Below, piece after piece: positions 20,327-32,181 of a DNA stretch of 64,000 nt. Origin of the DNA: an uncultured Prevotellaceae bacterium (lineage in GTDB: Bacteria > Bacteroidota > Bacteroidia > Bacteroidales > Bacteroidaceae); contig CAMJKP010000012.1 in the NCBI GenBank assembly GCA_946406435.1, positions 1 to 64,000 on the forward strand, written 5' to 3'. The notes under the pieces were generated by a model. It worked only from the letters and a program-made list of their open reading frames with translations, was not told the DNA's origin and ran no database searches. The translations under genes were made by a program, and so were the position numbers. The stretch's first letter is position 1. Each line of letters opens with the position of its first letter.

Positions 20327-21459
20327 TATTCTCTCTTCATTACCGCCCTTCCTTCGAAGGCGCATATTTCTTCGGCTATTTTATTAAGGTTATGGAAGAT
20401 GCTGTAATCGGTGTCTTTAGGGATGCCGTTGACATCGCCAATGTTTTCTGGGGACCATGGGGCGAGGATGAGGAGGGAGCCGTTCTCGCAAGCATGGAAA
20501 CGGGAGGATTCGGGCTTCCAATAACGGCCGATGGGCTCTTTCTGGATGTGGATTAACGGATAGCCACTCTCTATGCAGCGGTTCTTGATAAGGCGCTCTC
20601 CATTGGAGATGCCTGGGGTGACGATGACGGTGGCACCTTGCATGACCTGTGCCTTCCATTGGGCACACTCACGGCGATAGGCTTCTGTCTGCTCGTATGG
20701 GGTGCGGCCGTCGGGAGCTTTACGATGACAGAACACCTGCACCTTCCTTGCCCATCGCAGGAGGAAGAGATTGCCGAAGGCGGCATAGTCGCGCCCTCCG
20801 ATGACGACATGCAGGCATCGCTGCATGAAGGTGGGGTTGAGACGGCGGATGACGACACGGCGAGGGTTATCGCTCACGTAGTTGAGCATGGCGGAGAGGT
20901 GACGGCGGTCGTAGCTGCCGTCAGGGTTGGTGAGGCAGATGGTGTCGTCGTAGTTGTCATCGAAGAGGGGGCGATATTTGCGCTCCACCGAGAGATAGGC
21001 AATGGCGCGCTGCTCCTTTCCCATGCTGGAGATTTTCTTGCCCCAGCTGGGGCTGACAACAGCCCCTGTAAGCTCACGATAGCGAACCGTGCACGCTGAC
21101 TTGAAATACTGGATAATAGCGCCAAGGCTCTTATCCATCCTCTCCCCCACCTCTATCACGCCATGGAAGTGGTCGGGCATGCAGACAGCGGCATGGAGGG
21201 TGATGTTACGGCCTTTGGAGGCTTGAATGGCGGCGGTCTTGTGCCATTCATCCATAACGGCAGAGCCAAGGGCGGAGAGATAAACGGAGGGATTATGGGC
21301 ATCCATGTTCAGCTCACCGAGGAGATTATCACGATTCCCCACCACAAGGGTGATGAGGTATATGCCTTTGTCGTAATAATCATGGCCGGGGTTATGGGGA
21401 CGGTAAAGCAAGGCTAATTGAGAATTGATAATGGATAATTGATAATTGAGAATTAACAA
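20326..21459 (-). CDS. REP-associated tyrosine transposase (Y1/HUH type) with C-terminal extension
   Basis: A 377-aa member of the Y1 transposase superfamily in the RAYT/TnpA-REP branch. The HUH motif is HFH (97-99 in CMPDHFHG) and the likely catalytic tyrosine is Y118 in IIQYFKSACTVRY. RAYTs cut and join single-stranded DNA at REP hairpins. About residues 225-377 form an added domain (GATVIVTPGISNGERLIKN, ending in a conserved SLLILAPW) with a nucleotide-binding-like look, not recognised with confidence. The first 17 residues are encoded by a heptamer repeat array, so the real start may be an internal TTG near the RPH segment. No flanking IS ends are visible. Confidence 0.85.
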   Translation of the reverse strand: MLILNYQLSIINSQLALLYRPHNPGHDYYDKGIYLITLVVGNRDNLLGELNMDAHNPSVYLSALGSAVMDEWHKTAAIQASKGRNITLHAAVCMPDHFHGVIEVGERMDKSLGAIIQYFKSACTVRYRELTGAVVSPSWGKKISSMGKEQRAIAYLSVERKYRPLFDDNYDDTICLTNPDGSYDRRHLSAMLNYVSDNPRRVVIRRLNPTFMQRCLHVVIGGRDYAAFGNLFLLRWARKVQVFCHRKAPDGRTPYEQTEAYRRECAQWKAQVMQGATVIVTPGISNGERLIKNRCIESGYPLIHIQKEPIGRYWKPESSRFHACENGSLLILAPWSPENIGDVNGIPKDTDYSIFHNLNKIAEEICAFEGRAVMKRE

Positions 21460-21480
21460 TTAATAATTAACAATTAACAT
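21418..21480. repeat. Nine-unit heptamer array, TTGATAA/TTAACAA
   Basis: Nine exact 7-nt units, from TTGAGAA to TTAACAT, between the DUF2264 stop and the transposase start; it supplies the transposase N-terminus as annotated. The same unit appears inside menF at 55426-55460. Confidence 0.88.
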
Positions 21481-22817
21481 TATTCCCAATAAAGGATTTC
21501 GCGGTTGATATCCCATTTATGATCCTTTGGGAAGTCATCACCTTCCCAGGCTTTCTTGGATGTCCATTTCTCGTAAGGAGCAGTCCAGAAGGAGTCGGTA
21601 GGAGGAAGACCGAGAGCCATGAAGGCGAGGGATGTCATGTAGAGAGAGCCATTGTTGGTGTACCAGTCGGCTACGTTGGGATGAGAGCCTACGAAACCGA
21701 TGGTGAGGAATCCGCCAGAGTTATAGTTCTTTGAGAGAGGAGAGGCATTCTTGGCAGGGTTCTCTACTTGACCGTAGAACATACGGTTGGCAACGGCTGT
21801 GAGGGCGGAGCGCACCTGTCCTTCGGAGAGTTCCTTCGGGAGTCTTTTCTGCCATGCAAGCATAGCCAAAGGCTGGAGGGTAGCCATGCGGTAAGGGATG
21901 CTTCTGCCAACGACTGGGAAGGTGCCCTCTGGAGAGATGAAACGCTCAAGGATGACACTCCACTTCTGCATACGCTTACGAACCTCGTTGAGACGGTTCT
22001 TTGAGCCACGACGCTTACCATTCTTGTCGAATATCTGATAGCCACCACTTCCCCCACTCTTCTCTATCATCTCAAGACACTCGCAGTACATTGGCTGGAT
22101 GACGTATGAGTTATAGTAATCGAAGGCGAAGGAAGGGCCGTCGCTGTAGACGCCATCACCGATATACCATTCCTCAACCTTTGAGAGGGAGAGCTTGATG
22201 CGGTATGGGTCGTAGTCGGCACCTACGAGCTTTAGGAAACACTCCTCCATGCCCACGAAGAGTAGCCAGTTGGTATATGGAGGGTCATAGCGACGAAGGC
22301 CTTTTATCTCCTTTATGTAGAGGTCCTTGGTAGCCTTTGGAAGTGGCACCCAGAGGGAGTCGTAGCCACGGAAGAGGCCTTCCACGACATAAGCGCCATC
22401 GACGAGAGTCTGACCGCCATTCTCCCATCCGAGGCGGTCGGGAGAGTTAGGATCAACAGCATTGATGATAGCCTTGCGCGTCCACTCACGGAGCTGTTTA
22501 CGTTTGGCAGACTCTGGGGTGTCATCATCAGGAAGATTGAGCCAAGGGGCGAGTCCGGCAAGGAGGCGTCCGAAAGCCTCCATATAGGCAACCTTCTTGT
22601 CGCGGTTATCCCATGTGGGAGAGAGTTCGAGGTTCTTACAGCCATTGGCGGTATCCATGACCTGCTGAAGCTTACCCTCAGCCATGTTCTTCATCACGGG
22701 TTCAGCCATCTGGTACATGATATCCACCCATACCTCACGGTCGGTTTTCTGGGGCTGTGGTTTCTTTGCAAAGGAAAGCATTGGCACGAGTGCCAGGAAT
22801 AACAGGAGTCTTTTCAT
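21480..22817 (-). CDS. DUF2264 family secreted protein
   Basis: A 445-aa protein with a signal peptide (1-17, LSFA) and the DUF2264 pattern: WVDIMYQMAEPV, then GRLLAGLAPWL, NGGQTLVDGAYVVEGLFR, and DGPSFAFDYYNSYVIQPMY. The fold is predicted to be an alpha/alpha toroid, as in several uronyl hydrolases. Members occur in polysaccharide loci and a beta-glucuronidase activity (GH154) has been linked to this group, which I recall with moderate certainty. It is the last gene of the GH105 operon, 3 nt from the metallophosphoesterase. A uronic-acid related step in pectin breakdown is a reasonable inference. Confidence 0.85.
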   Translation of the reverse strand: MKRLLLFLALVPMLSFAKKPQPQKTDREVWVDIMYQMAEPVMKNMAEGKLQQVMDTANGCKNLELSPTWDNRDKKVAYMEAFGRLLAGLAPWLNLPDDDTPESAKRKQLREWTRKAIINAVDPNSPDRLGWENGGQTLVDGAYVVEGLFRGYDSLWVPLPKATKDLYIKEIKGLRRYDPPYTNWLLFVGMEECFLKLVGADYDPYRIKLSLSKVEEWYIGDGVYSDGPSFAFDYYNSYVIQPMYCECLEMIEKSGGSGGYQIFDKNGKRRGSKNRLNEVRKRMQKWSVILERFISPEGTFPVVGRSIPYRMATLQPLAMLAWQKRLPKELSEGQVRSALTAVANRMFYGQVENPAKNASPLSKNYNSGGFLTIGFVGSHPNVADWYTNNGSLYMTSLAFMALGLPPTDSFWTAPYEKWTSKKAWEGDDFPKDHKWDINREILYWE

Positions 22818-22820
22818 GAT

Positions 22821-23885
22821 TTACTTTGATTTGAGGGTGAGGAGGGTGATTTCCGGGGTGGCACCGATACGCATTGGCATGGTGCCGCCAAGTCCGATGT
22901 TCACGTAGAGGTTATGGTCGCCGTCGGTGTAGAGACCGTCATATTCATCATAGATGAAACGGGCAACAGACCAGCCAAGGACACGGAACTGTCCGGCATG
23001 AGTATGGCCGGAGAGAGTGAGGGAAGGACCGCCTTTCACGATCTCTCCACGCCAATGGGTCGGGTCGTGGGTGAGGATAATAGGATAATGGCCTTCGGTG
23101 CCCTCAGAGGCTTTCTTCAGGTCGCCACGGGTGATGATGTGATGGATGCCAATGGACTGGTTCTCGCAGCCGATGAAATAAACGCCACGCCCATCAGGGA
23201 TGCCGCCGAACACGGCGGAATCAGAGCCGAACTCGGCAGAGCCAGAGCCAAGGACGGCTCTGGCTTTATGAGGGAAGACGGGGCAGTTATCGTTGAGGAG
23301 GAGATGCCAGCCGAGGTCTTCTCGCTGCATGCGCTGGAGGTCTGAGATTTTGTAGGCGCGATCCTTGTCGGAAAGGGAACGGTTGTATGGGATATAGTCA
23401 TGGTTACCCATGATGCTCACCACGCCATTAGGGGACTCAAGCTTACTGAGGATAGGAATGAAAGGCTTCAGCTCGCTTTCATCGAGAGAGACGAGATCGC
23501 CGGTGAAGACGATAGCATCAGGCTTGAGGGCGTTTATCTCGTTGACGATACCGAGAAGCTCGTCCTCATGGCCTTTCCAACCGTCGAGGTGGAGGTCGGA
23601 TATATGAACGATACGGAAGCCGTCATACGCCTTTGGGAGCCCCTTACAAGCGATTGTGACAGACTTGACCTCATGGAAGTATCGGCCGAAGAAATAGCCC
23701 CAGCAGAAGAGGATTAGCCATACCGCCATCATGCCGAGGGCTGCATAGCCGAATGGCTTATAGGCTATGGGATGATGGTTGATAAGGGATATTGCCTTTG
23801 CAATAAGATAAACCAAGTGTGGGAGTAACGCTACCCCCACACTGATTAAAAGGAATGATATTATAACCATATAGATTTTTCTCAC
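22821..23885 (-). CDS. Membrane-anchored metallophosphoesterase
   Basis: A 354-aa calcineurin-like phosphoesterase with two N-terminal membrane segments (about 5-30 and 48-68). The metal ligands follow family order: D97 and H99 in ISDLHLD, D130 in FTGDL, N161-H162 in MGNHDY, and SGHTHAGQF near 297-305. The closest architecture is the YkuE/UDP-2,3-diacylglucosamine-hydrolase-like branch; the substrate is unknown. It lies between the GH2 and DUF2264 genes with gaps of 4 and 3 nt, so it is co-transcribed, although it has no evident role in glycan breakdown. Confidence 0.9.
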   Translation of the reverse strand: MRKIYMVIISFLLISVGVALLPHLVYLIAKAISLINHHPIAYKPFGYAALGMMAVWLILFCWGYFFGRYFHEVKSVTIACKGLPKAYDGFRIVHISDLHLDGWKGHEDELLGIVNEINALKPDAIVFTGDLVSLDESELKPFIPILSKLESPNGVVSIMGNHDYIPYNRSLSDKDRAYKISDLQRMQREDLGWHLLLNDNCPVFPHKARAVLGSGSAEFGSDSAVFGGIPDGRGVYFIGCENQSIGIHHIITRGDLKKASEGTEGHYPIILTHDPTHWRGEIVKGGPSLTLSGHTHAGQFRVLGWSVARFIYDEYDGLYTDGDHNLYVNIGLGGTMPMRIGATPEITLLTLKSK

Positions 23886-23889
23886 TTTA

Positions 23890-27117
<3,228 letters not shown>

Positions 27118-27147
27118 TTATGGTGTTTTTTTGTTTTTTAGAGGGGA

Positions 27148-27180
27148 CCGGACATTCCGGAAAAACCGGATAGGCCGGAA
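27148..27180. repeat. Period-9 array, CCGGANNNN
   Basis: CCGG recurs at 27148, 27157, 27166 and 27175, exactly 9 nt apart with variable filling. It ends at the stop codon of the GH105 gene. Confidence 0.8.
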
Positions 27181-28347
27181 TTATTTGGCGATATATCGAT
27201 AGTATTCACAGGCTGCAAGGAGGAAAGCGCCAGTACCGAAGTTGGTGACGGACTCCTGATCGACAACCTGTCCCGGGATAGCCTTTTCGCCTATAGGCTG
27301 AACATATCCCACGGTGTTGTTTGGCTGTAGGGCTATGGTTGCGAGATATTCCCATGCCTTCTCCGCAGCAGGGAGATATGTCTTTGGAAGAATGCCGTTA
27401 TTGATACCCCAGAGAAGTCCGTAGCAGTTGAGGGCTGTTCCAGATGTCTCACGTCCCGGAGCCTGTTTCGGATCTAACAGAGAGCGTGTCCAATAGCCTT
27501 CTTCCTGTTGGCAGGAAACGAGGGCTGCAGCGAGTTTCTGATAGTACTGCACTATCTCCTGACGATGCTTATAGTTCTTTGGGAGGTCCTTCAAAACCTT
27601 GGCAAAAGCCGCAATCACCCAACCGTCGCCACGAGCCCAGAAGTCCTTTTTTCCGCTTTCTGTCTTATGGTTTGGATATACATACTTTCCATCACGGAAA
27701 TAGAGTCCTGTCTCCTTGTCGTACATGATGGAATTGCAGTATTTCCAGTTCTCATACATCTTGTCGAGATAGCCTTCATCGCCAGTAAGGAGATACATCT
27801 TTGTCATGACTGGCATAACCATATAGAGCGCATCAGCCCACCACCAGTAATCGTTTGCCTTGCTACGTTTCTCATAGCTCATAACTTCCTTTGGGCGATG
27901 GATATACCTCGGGTTGTAGCTTTTCTTAGTAAGGGCTTCGTTGTATAGGTCTATATATGTCTGAAAGCATATCTGCCAGTCGCCAAAGAGTACATACTGA
28001 GGACCTTCGCCATAGTTCTTGTATTTCCACTTGGCAGGGTCAATCTCTGAAGCCCCTTGGAAGAAGTTTCGCTCACCCCATTGTTGGGAGTATTTGCGCC
28101 ACCTGTCGGCTGTCTCGCGTTCCTTCTCGTCTGCACTCTCATTGAAGAGAAAATATGCCTCCATATTGCCCGTATGATAGACAGCAGGGTCCCAGAAAGC
28201 ACGGTCGCGATTTGCAGGATGATGTTTCTGCCAACTATTATTGACATTTGCAATTATAGCCTTCACCTCTTCCGGCTTCCAGTTCCTGGCAGACACACTA
28301 CCCCATGCCAGAAGCATTACGGCTATCATCAATACGGTCTTTCTCAT
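27181..28347 (-). CDS. GH105 unsaturated rhamnogalacturonyl hydrolase
   Basis: A 388-aa family GH88/GH105 enzyme with a signal peptide (1-20, VSA). It has the family motifs ANDYWWWADALYM, FWARGDGWVIAAF and TSGTALNCYGLLWGIN, of the YteR/YesR type. It hydrolyses the unsaturated galacturonyl residue left at the non-reducing end by rhamnogalacturonan lyases, by hydration of the double bond. It is the first gene of a four-gene minus-strand operon with GH2, a phosphoesterase and DUF2264. No lyase is encoded in the window. Confidence 0.9.
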   Translation of the reverse strand: MRKTVLMIAVMLLAWGSVSARNWKPEEVKAIIANVNNSWQKHHPANRDRAFWDPAVYHTGNMEAYFLFNESADEKERETADRWRKYSQQWGERNFFQGASEIDPAKWKYKNYGEGPQYVLFGDWQICFQTYIDLYNEALTKKSYNPRYIHRPKEVMSYEKRSKANDYWWWADALYMVMPVMTKMYLLTGDEGYLDKMYENWKYCNSIMYDKETGLYFRDGKYVYPNHKTESGKKDFWARGDGWVIAAFAKVLKDLPKNYKHRQEIVQYYQKLAAALVSCQQEEGYWTRSLLDPKQAPGRETSGTALNCYGLLWGINNGILPKTYLPAAEKAWEYLATIALQPNNTVGYVQPIGEKAIPGQVVDQESVTNFGTGAFLLAACEYYRYIAK

Positions 28348-28383
28348 ACTTTTTATAGGTCAGTTTCTGAATGGTTTTAATTG

Positions 28384-28443
28384 GCTAAAGCCTAAACTCA
28401 AAGGGCTAAAGTCTTTTTACCTTTTTGCCTTCTGTCTTTAGCC
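28384..28443. repeat. Inverted heptamer array, GCTAAAG
   Basis: Units GCTAAAG, CCTAAAC, TCAAAGG, GCTAAAG face units such as TCTTTTT, TGCCTTC, TGTCTTT in the opposite sense. It forms the leader of the GH105 operon. Confidence 0.75.
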
Positions 28444-28453
28444 ATTACTTTTG

Positions 28454-28485
28454 CAAAGATAATAAAATCCCATGATTTATCCAAA
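28454..28485 (-). promoter_or_regulatory. Promoter of the GH105 operon
   Basis: Minus strand: TTTG (28485-28482), 20 bp, TATCTTTG (28461-28454), full consensus. It is back to back with the GlyRS promoter. Confidence 0.85.
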
Positions 28486-28552
28486 ACTTATAACTATTGT
28501 TTCCTTTTTTTATGCTAAAAAAAACGAAAACATCGGAAAAATACATTTCCAT

Positions 28553-28584
28553 GTTGGATAATTCAAAAAAAAAGTGTAATTTTG
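28553..28584 (+). promoter_or_regulatory. Promoter of the GlyRS gene
   Basis: GTTG (28553-28556), 20 bp, TAATTTTG (28577-28584). The leader is about 130 nt. Confidence 0.75.
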
Positions 28585-28599
28585 CATCCTAAAATTGTG

Positions 28600-28676
28600 G
28601 GCAATAGACAAATGGCTTAAGGCTAAAGACAAATGACAAAAGCCTTTCGACCTTAGTCCTTCGACTATAGCCCCTC
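28600..28676. repeat. Inverted heptamer array, every unit starting with G
   Basis: Eleven consecutive heptamers all begin with G: six such as GACAAAT and GGCTAAA, then five such as GACCTTA and GTCCTTC that complement them. It occupies the GlyRS 5' leader. Confidence 0.9.
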
Positions 28677-28720
28677 AAAAAACAGACGTAAATAACAATA
28701 AAATAATCAATCAAAAAAAA

Positions 28721-30259
28721 ATGGCAGAAGACGTTTTTAAGAAAATCGTAAGTCACTGTAAGGAGTATGGTTTCGTATTCCCTTCAAGTGAGATTTACGA
28801 TGGTCTTGGCGCAGTTTACGACTACGCTCAGAATGGTGTGGAGATGAAGAACAACATCAAGCAGTATTGGTGGCAGTCAATGGTTCTCCTTCACGACAAT
28901 ATCGTAGGTATCGACTCAAGCATTTTCATGCACCCAACTATCTGGAAGGCATCAGGTCACGTTGATGCTTTCAACGACCCTCTCATCGACAACCGCGACT
29001 CAAAGAAGCGCTACCGTGCCGACGTCCTCATCGAGGAGCAGATGGCAAAGTACGAGGATAAGATCGCAAAGGAGATTGCAAAGGCTCAGAAGAAGTTCGG
29101 TGACAGCTTTGACGAGGCTCAGTTCCGCCAGACCAACGCTCGCGTCCTTGAGAACCAGAAGAAGTATGACGACCTTCATGCACGTTATCATGAAGCTATG
29201 CAGGGACCAGACCTTGAGGCCCTGAAGCAGATTATCATCGATGAGGAGATTGTATGTCCTATCTCTGGCACAAAGAACTGGACAGACGTTCGTCAGTTCA
29301 ACCTTATGTTTGCTACCGAGATGGGTGCAAGTGCAGAGGGTTCAATGAAGGTATATCTCCGTCCTGAGACAGCACAGGGTATCTTCGTTAACTACCTCAA
29401 CGTACAGAAGACCGGCCGTATGAAGATTCCTTTCGGTATCGCCCAGATCGGTAAGGCTTTCCGTAACGAGATCGTTGCACGTCAGTTCATCTTCCGTATG
29501 CGTGAGTTCGAGCAGATGGAGATGCAGTTCTTCATCAAGCCAGGTACAGAGCTTGACTGGTTCGCAAAGTGGAAGGAAACACGTATGAAGTGGCATCAGA
29601 ACCTTGGCTTCGGTGCAGAGAACTACCGTTTCCACGACCACGACAAGCTTGCTCACTATGCAAATGCTGCTACTGATATCGAGTTCCGCATGCCATTCGG
29701 CTTCAAGGAGGTTGAGGGTATCCACTCTCGTACCAACTTCGACCTTAGCCAGCACGCTAAGTTCTCTGGCAAGAAGATTGAGTACTTCGATCCAGAGGAG
29801 AACACATCATACACTCCATACGTTATCGAGACCTCTATCGGTGTTGACCGTATGTTCCTCTCTATCATGTGCCACTCTTACGAGGAGGAGAAGCTTGAGA
29901 ATGGTGAGACACGTACTGTGCTCCATCTCCCAGCAGCCCTCGCTCCAGTTAAGCTCGCTATCTTCCCTCTCACAAAGAAGGACGGTCTGCCAGAGAAGGC
30001 TCGTGAGATTCAGGATCAGCTGAAGTTCCACTTCAACTGTAAGTACGAGGAGAAGGATCAGATTGGTAAGCGTTACCGCCGTCAGGATGCCATCGGTACT
30101 CCTTTCTGCGTAACAGTCGATCACCAGACTCTCGAGGACAACACCGTAACTCTCCGTTACCGTGACTCTATGGAGCAGAAGCGTGTAGCAATCTCTGAGC
30201 TTCAGGGCATCATCGAGGATCAGGTTTCTATCACTTCACTTCTTAAGAAACTTCAGTAA
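28721..30259 (+). CDS. glyS: Glycyl-tRNA synthetase, homodimeric type
   Basis: A 512-aa class II aminoacyl-tRNA synthetase of the single-chain alpha2 type that charges tRNA-Gly. Class II motif 2 is in AFRNEIVARQFIFRMREFEQ and motif 3 in YVIETSIGVDRMFLSIM; the N-terminus GFVFPSSEIYDGLGAVYDYA is diagnostic. The C-terminal anticodon-binding domain covers about 410-505. Length is normal. Codon use is strongly biased, as expected for a highly expressed gene. Its stop codon overlaps the start of the FKBP gene (TAATG), suggesting coupled translation. Confidence 0.96.
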   Translation: MAEDVFKKIVSHCKEYGFVFPSSEIYDGLGAVYDYAQNGVEMKNNIKQYWWQSMVLLHDNIVGIDSSIFMHPTIWKASGHVDAFNDPLIDNRDSKKRYRADVLIEEQMAKYEDKIAKEIAKAQKKFGDSFDEAQFRQTNARVLENQKKYDDLHARYHEAMQGPDLEALKQIIIDEEIVCPISGTKNWTDVRQFNLMFATEMGASAEGSMKVYLRPETAQGIFVNYLNVQKTGRMKIPFGIAQIGKAFRNEIVARQFIFRMREFEQMEMQFFIKPGTELDWFAKWKETRMKWHQNLGFGAENYRFHDHDKLAHYANAATDIEFRMPFGFKEVEGIHSRTNFDLSQHAKFSGKKIEYFDPEENTSYTPYVIETSIGVDRMFLSIMCHSYEEEKLENGETRTVLHLPAALAPVKLAIFPLTKKDGLPEKAREIQDQLKFHFNCKYEEKDQIGKRYRRQDAIGTPFCVTVDHQTLEDNTVTLRYRDSMEQKRVAISELQGIIEDQVSITSLLKKLQ

Positions 30260-30951
30260 TGAGTATCAAGAATATTATTGCCGGCAGTATTTCTGCTGCC
30301 GGCAAATATTTTCTCTTCCTCATGGCTTTCGCAGGAGTCATCAGTATGACTTCATGTAGCGAGAGCGATGATACAGAAGACGAATTCGAGAACTGGCAAG
30401 ATCGTAACGACAAGTATTTCAATGACATCTACTCTCAGGCAGAGACAGCAATCAAGTCTGGTGACGACAGTTGGAAGATTATCCGTGTCTATTCAAAGGA
30501 CTCTCTTGCTGCTAAAGCTAAGAGTGACTTCATTGTCGTTCACGTAGAGACAGAGGGAACAGGCACGAAAAGCCCTATCTTGACAGATAGTGTTCGCGTT
30601 CATTACAGAGGCAGACTAATCCCAAGCACCAGCTATGCGGATGGTTATCAGTTTGATTCTTCATGGACAGGCGATTACAACTTGAAGACGATGATTCCAA
30701 CGAAATTCAAAGTTGGGCCAACATATACCAATGGCAACATGGTCGGAGTTGTGACCGGTTTTGCCACAGCCTTGATGAATATGCATACAGGCGACCGCTG
30801 GACGGTTTACATACCATATGCCCTCGGCTATGGCGTTACGACCTCATCAAGGTCTTCAGGCTCTGTTATACCAGGATATAGCACTCTGAGATTCGACCTG
30901 ACTCTCGTTGACTTTGTTCATGTAGGAGAGAAATTCCCTCTGTTCCAGTAA
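30259..30951 (+). CDS. FKBP-type peptidyl-prolyl isomerase lipoprotein
   Basis: A 230-aa lipoprotein (lipobox SMTSC, Cys33) with an FKBP domain at about 100-227: VRVHYRGRL, GYQFDSSW, GVVTGFATALMNMHTGDRWTVYIPYALGYG, IPGYSTLRFDLTLV. It would speed proline isomerisation in proteins being folded in the periplasm or at the outer membrane. The residues 34-95 form a charged helical linker. Its start overlaps the glyS stop, a pair that seems to be one transcription unit despite unrelated functions. Confidence 0.92.
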   Translation: MSIKNIIAGSISAAGKYFLFLMAFAGVISMTSCSESDDTEDEFENWQDRNDKYFNDIYSQAETAIKSGDDSWKIIRVYSKDSLAAKAKSDFIVVHVETEGTGTKSPILTDSVRVHYRGRLIPSTSYADGYQFDSSWTGDYNLKTMIPTKFKVGPTYTNGNMVGVVTGFATALMNMHTGDRWTVYIPYALGYGVTTSSRSSGSVIPGYSTLRFDLTLVDFVHVGEKFPLFQ

Positions 30952-30998
30952 GGATTTATTTGAAATACAACACAAAGAACTGTTGTAAAGAGAATATA

Positions 30999-31073
30999 GG
31001 AAAACGGATTTATCCGATTTATCTGAAAACAATTTACGAATTAGCAATCAGATAATCAGATGAATCCGTTTCC
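30999..31073. repeat. Dispersed inverted repeat, GAAACGGATTTAT family, copy 2
   Basis: Ends GGAAAACGGATTTATC and GATGAATCCGTTTCC are inverted, with TTATCTGA/TCAGATGA inside. Related to 9352-9475. Confidence 0.8.
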
Positions 31074-31182
31074 TTTTTTATTACCCACACATAAGAAACA
31101 CATCTTCAAAACTTTTTGGGATAACCGAAATATATTCGCTGTAATTTCGAAGATCAGCCTTTGTACCATCACCGCCCCAATA

Positions 31183-31270
31183 CTATTTCTTCGCTCCGGA
31201 ATCGAAGGAATAGCGAAGGCAGAACGAAGGATGATCGAACAACGAACGAAGGAGTATCGAATAATAACCG
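31183..31270. repeat. 11-bp phased CG array, copy 2
   Basis: Eight CG dinucleotides at 31192 + 11n. Units ending in CG: CTATTTCTTCG, CTCCGGAATCG (centre), AAGGAATAGCG, AAGGCAGAACG, AAGGATGATCG, AACAACGAACG, AAGGAGTATCG, AATAATAACCG. It ends 10 nt before the stop of pnuC. Confidence 0.88.
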
Positions 31271-31280
31271 AAATATGAGA

Positions 31281-32060
31281 TTATTTCTTTGCCAACTTAC
31301 TCCACATCCAGATTCCGTAGAAGGTGTTGATGAGATAGACAGAGTATTTCGCAACGGTCATAAATGAGAACTCAGAATCGGACATCAGCCACATGGTGAT
31401 GTATGAGATATTGATGACAAGCCACATATACCACTGCTCTACGAATGCCTTTACGGAGATATAGAGGGTGACGATGCTGAGAACCGTAGTGAAGGCGTCA
31501 AGCCAGAGCTGAGCCTCTTGGTCGTAATCCATCTTCAAGGTTTTGAACTGCATATCAGGCAGGATGCCGTGGAGCGTGTCAATCATCCAAGGACCGAACG
31601 ACTTGAGGAAGATGCCGAGCAGAACAGTCATGATAGCAACGGTGATGAATGTTAGCCCGCGCTGCTTCCAAGTCATATAGCGGGTCTTTACGCGGTTGGT
31701 ATGGTCGCCAAGCTCACGCTTACGCCAGCTCTTCCACCCGACGAACTGCATAGGGAGATTCCAGAAGATACGCTGAAGGAAATCGCCATACATGTGGGTA
31801 TAGAAACAGATAATGATATGCAGAAAGCCTTCAAGCATTCCGAATATCCAATTGGCGAGAGAACCTTTTGCACCCAGTACGACACAGAACACGCCAAGTA
31901 CAGCAGAAATTGCTGCAATACAATTCTGCCAACTGAATTCGCCCTTAATAAAGAAGGAAGACAAGGCCAGCAGCATGATGCAGGCCATGAGTACAATCTC
32001 AAATGCATTGAGTGTGGTAATACTCTTCTTTACCACCTCAGAACCGTTTTTTATTTTCAT
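31281..32060 (-). CDS. pnuC: Nicotinamide riboside transporter PnuC
   Basis: A 259-aa membrane protein with about seven helices of the PnuC family, which takes up nicotinamide riboside by facilitated diffusion for NAD synthesis. Family signatures include GSLANWIFGMLEGFLHI, YGDFLQRIFWNLPMQ and the C-terminal YSVYLINTFYGIWMW. The ATG at 32060 is preferred over 32081, because the extra codons would overlap the -7 promoter box at 32069-32076. That leaves a 5' leader of only a few nucleotides. No thiamine or NAD riboswitch is visible in that short space. Confidence 0.9.
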   Translation of the reverse strand: MKIKNGSEVVKKSITTLNAFEIVLMACIMLLALSSFFIKGEFSWQNCIAAISAVLGVFCVVLGAKGSLANWIFGMLEGFLHIIICFYTHMYGDFLQRIFWNLPMQFVGWKSWRKRELGDHTNRVKTRYMTWKQRGLTFITVAIMTVLLGIFLKSFGPWMIDTLHGILPDMQFKTLKMDYDQEAQLWLDAFTTVLSIVTLYISVKAFVEQWYMWLVINISYITMWLMSDSEFSFMTVAKYSVYLINTFYGIWMWSKLAKK

Positions 32061-32068
32061 TTCGAGCG

Positions 32069-32076
32069 CAAAATTA
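32069..32076 (-). promoter_or_regulatory. -7 box of pnuC
   Basis: TAATTTTG on the minus strand, 8 nt from the start codon, with TTTC at the -33 position (32100-32097, 20-bp spacing). Confidence 0.6.
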
Positions 32077-32140
32077 CACATTATTCCCTAAAAATGGAAA
32101 GAATATAAGCATAAAATTCGGATATTTCATATTTTTTTTG

Positions 32141-32148
32141 TATTTTTG
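32141..32148 (+). promoter_or_regulatory. -7 box of parC
   Basis: TATTTTTG, with a weak TTCG at the -33 position. It places the octamer hairpin at 32182-32244 in the parC leader. Confidence 0.6.
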
Positions 32149-32181
32149 CAGTCTAAAATCAATAGAAAAACGGTAAAATTT

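Noticed and set aside
20326..21480. RAYT gene as a full insertion sequence
   Set aside because: No paired terminal hairpins flank it; on one side is the terminator of the neighbouring gene.
28384..28676. Possible CRISPR array
   Set aside because: Units are 7 nt without spacers and no cas genes are present. The same applies to all 7-11 nt arrays.
30259..30951. FKBP gene as part of glyS
   Set aside because: It has its own start, lipobox and complete domain; the overlap is a TAATG junction, not a fusion.
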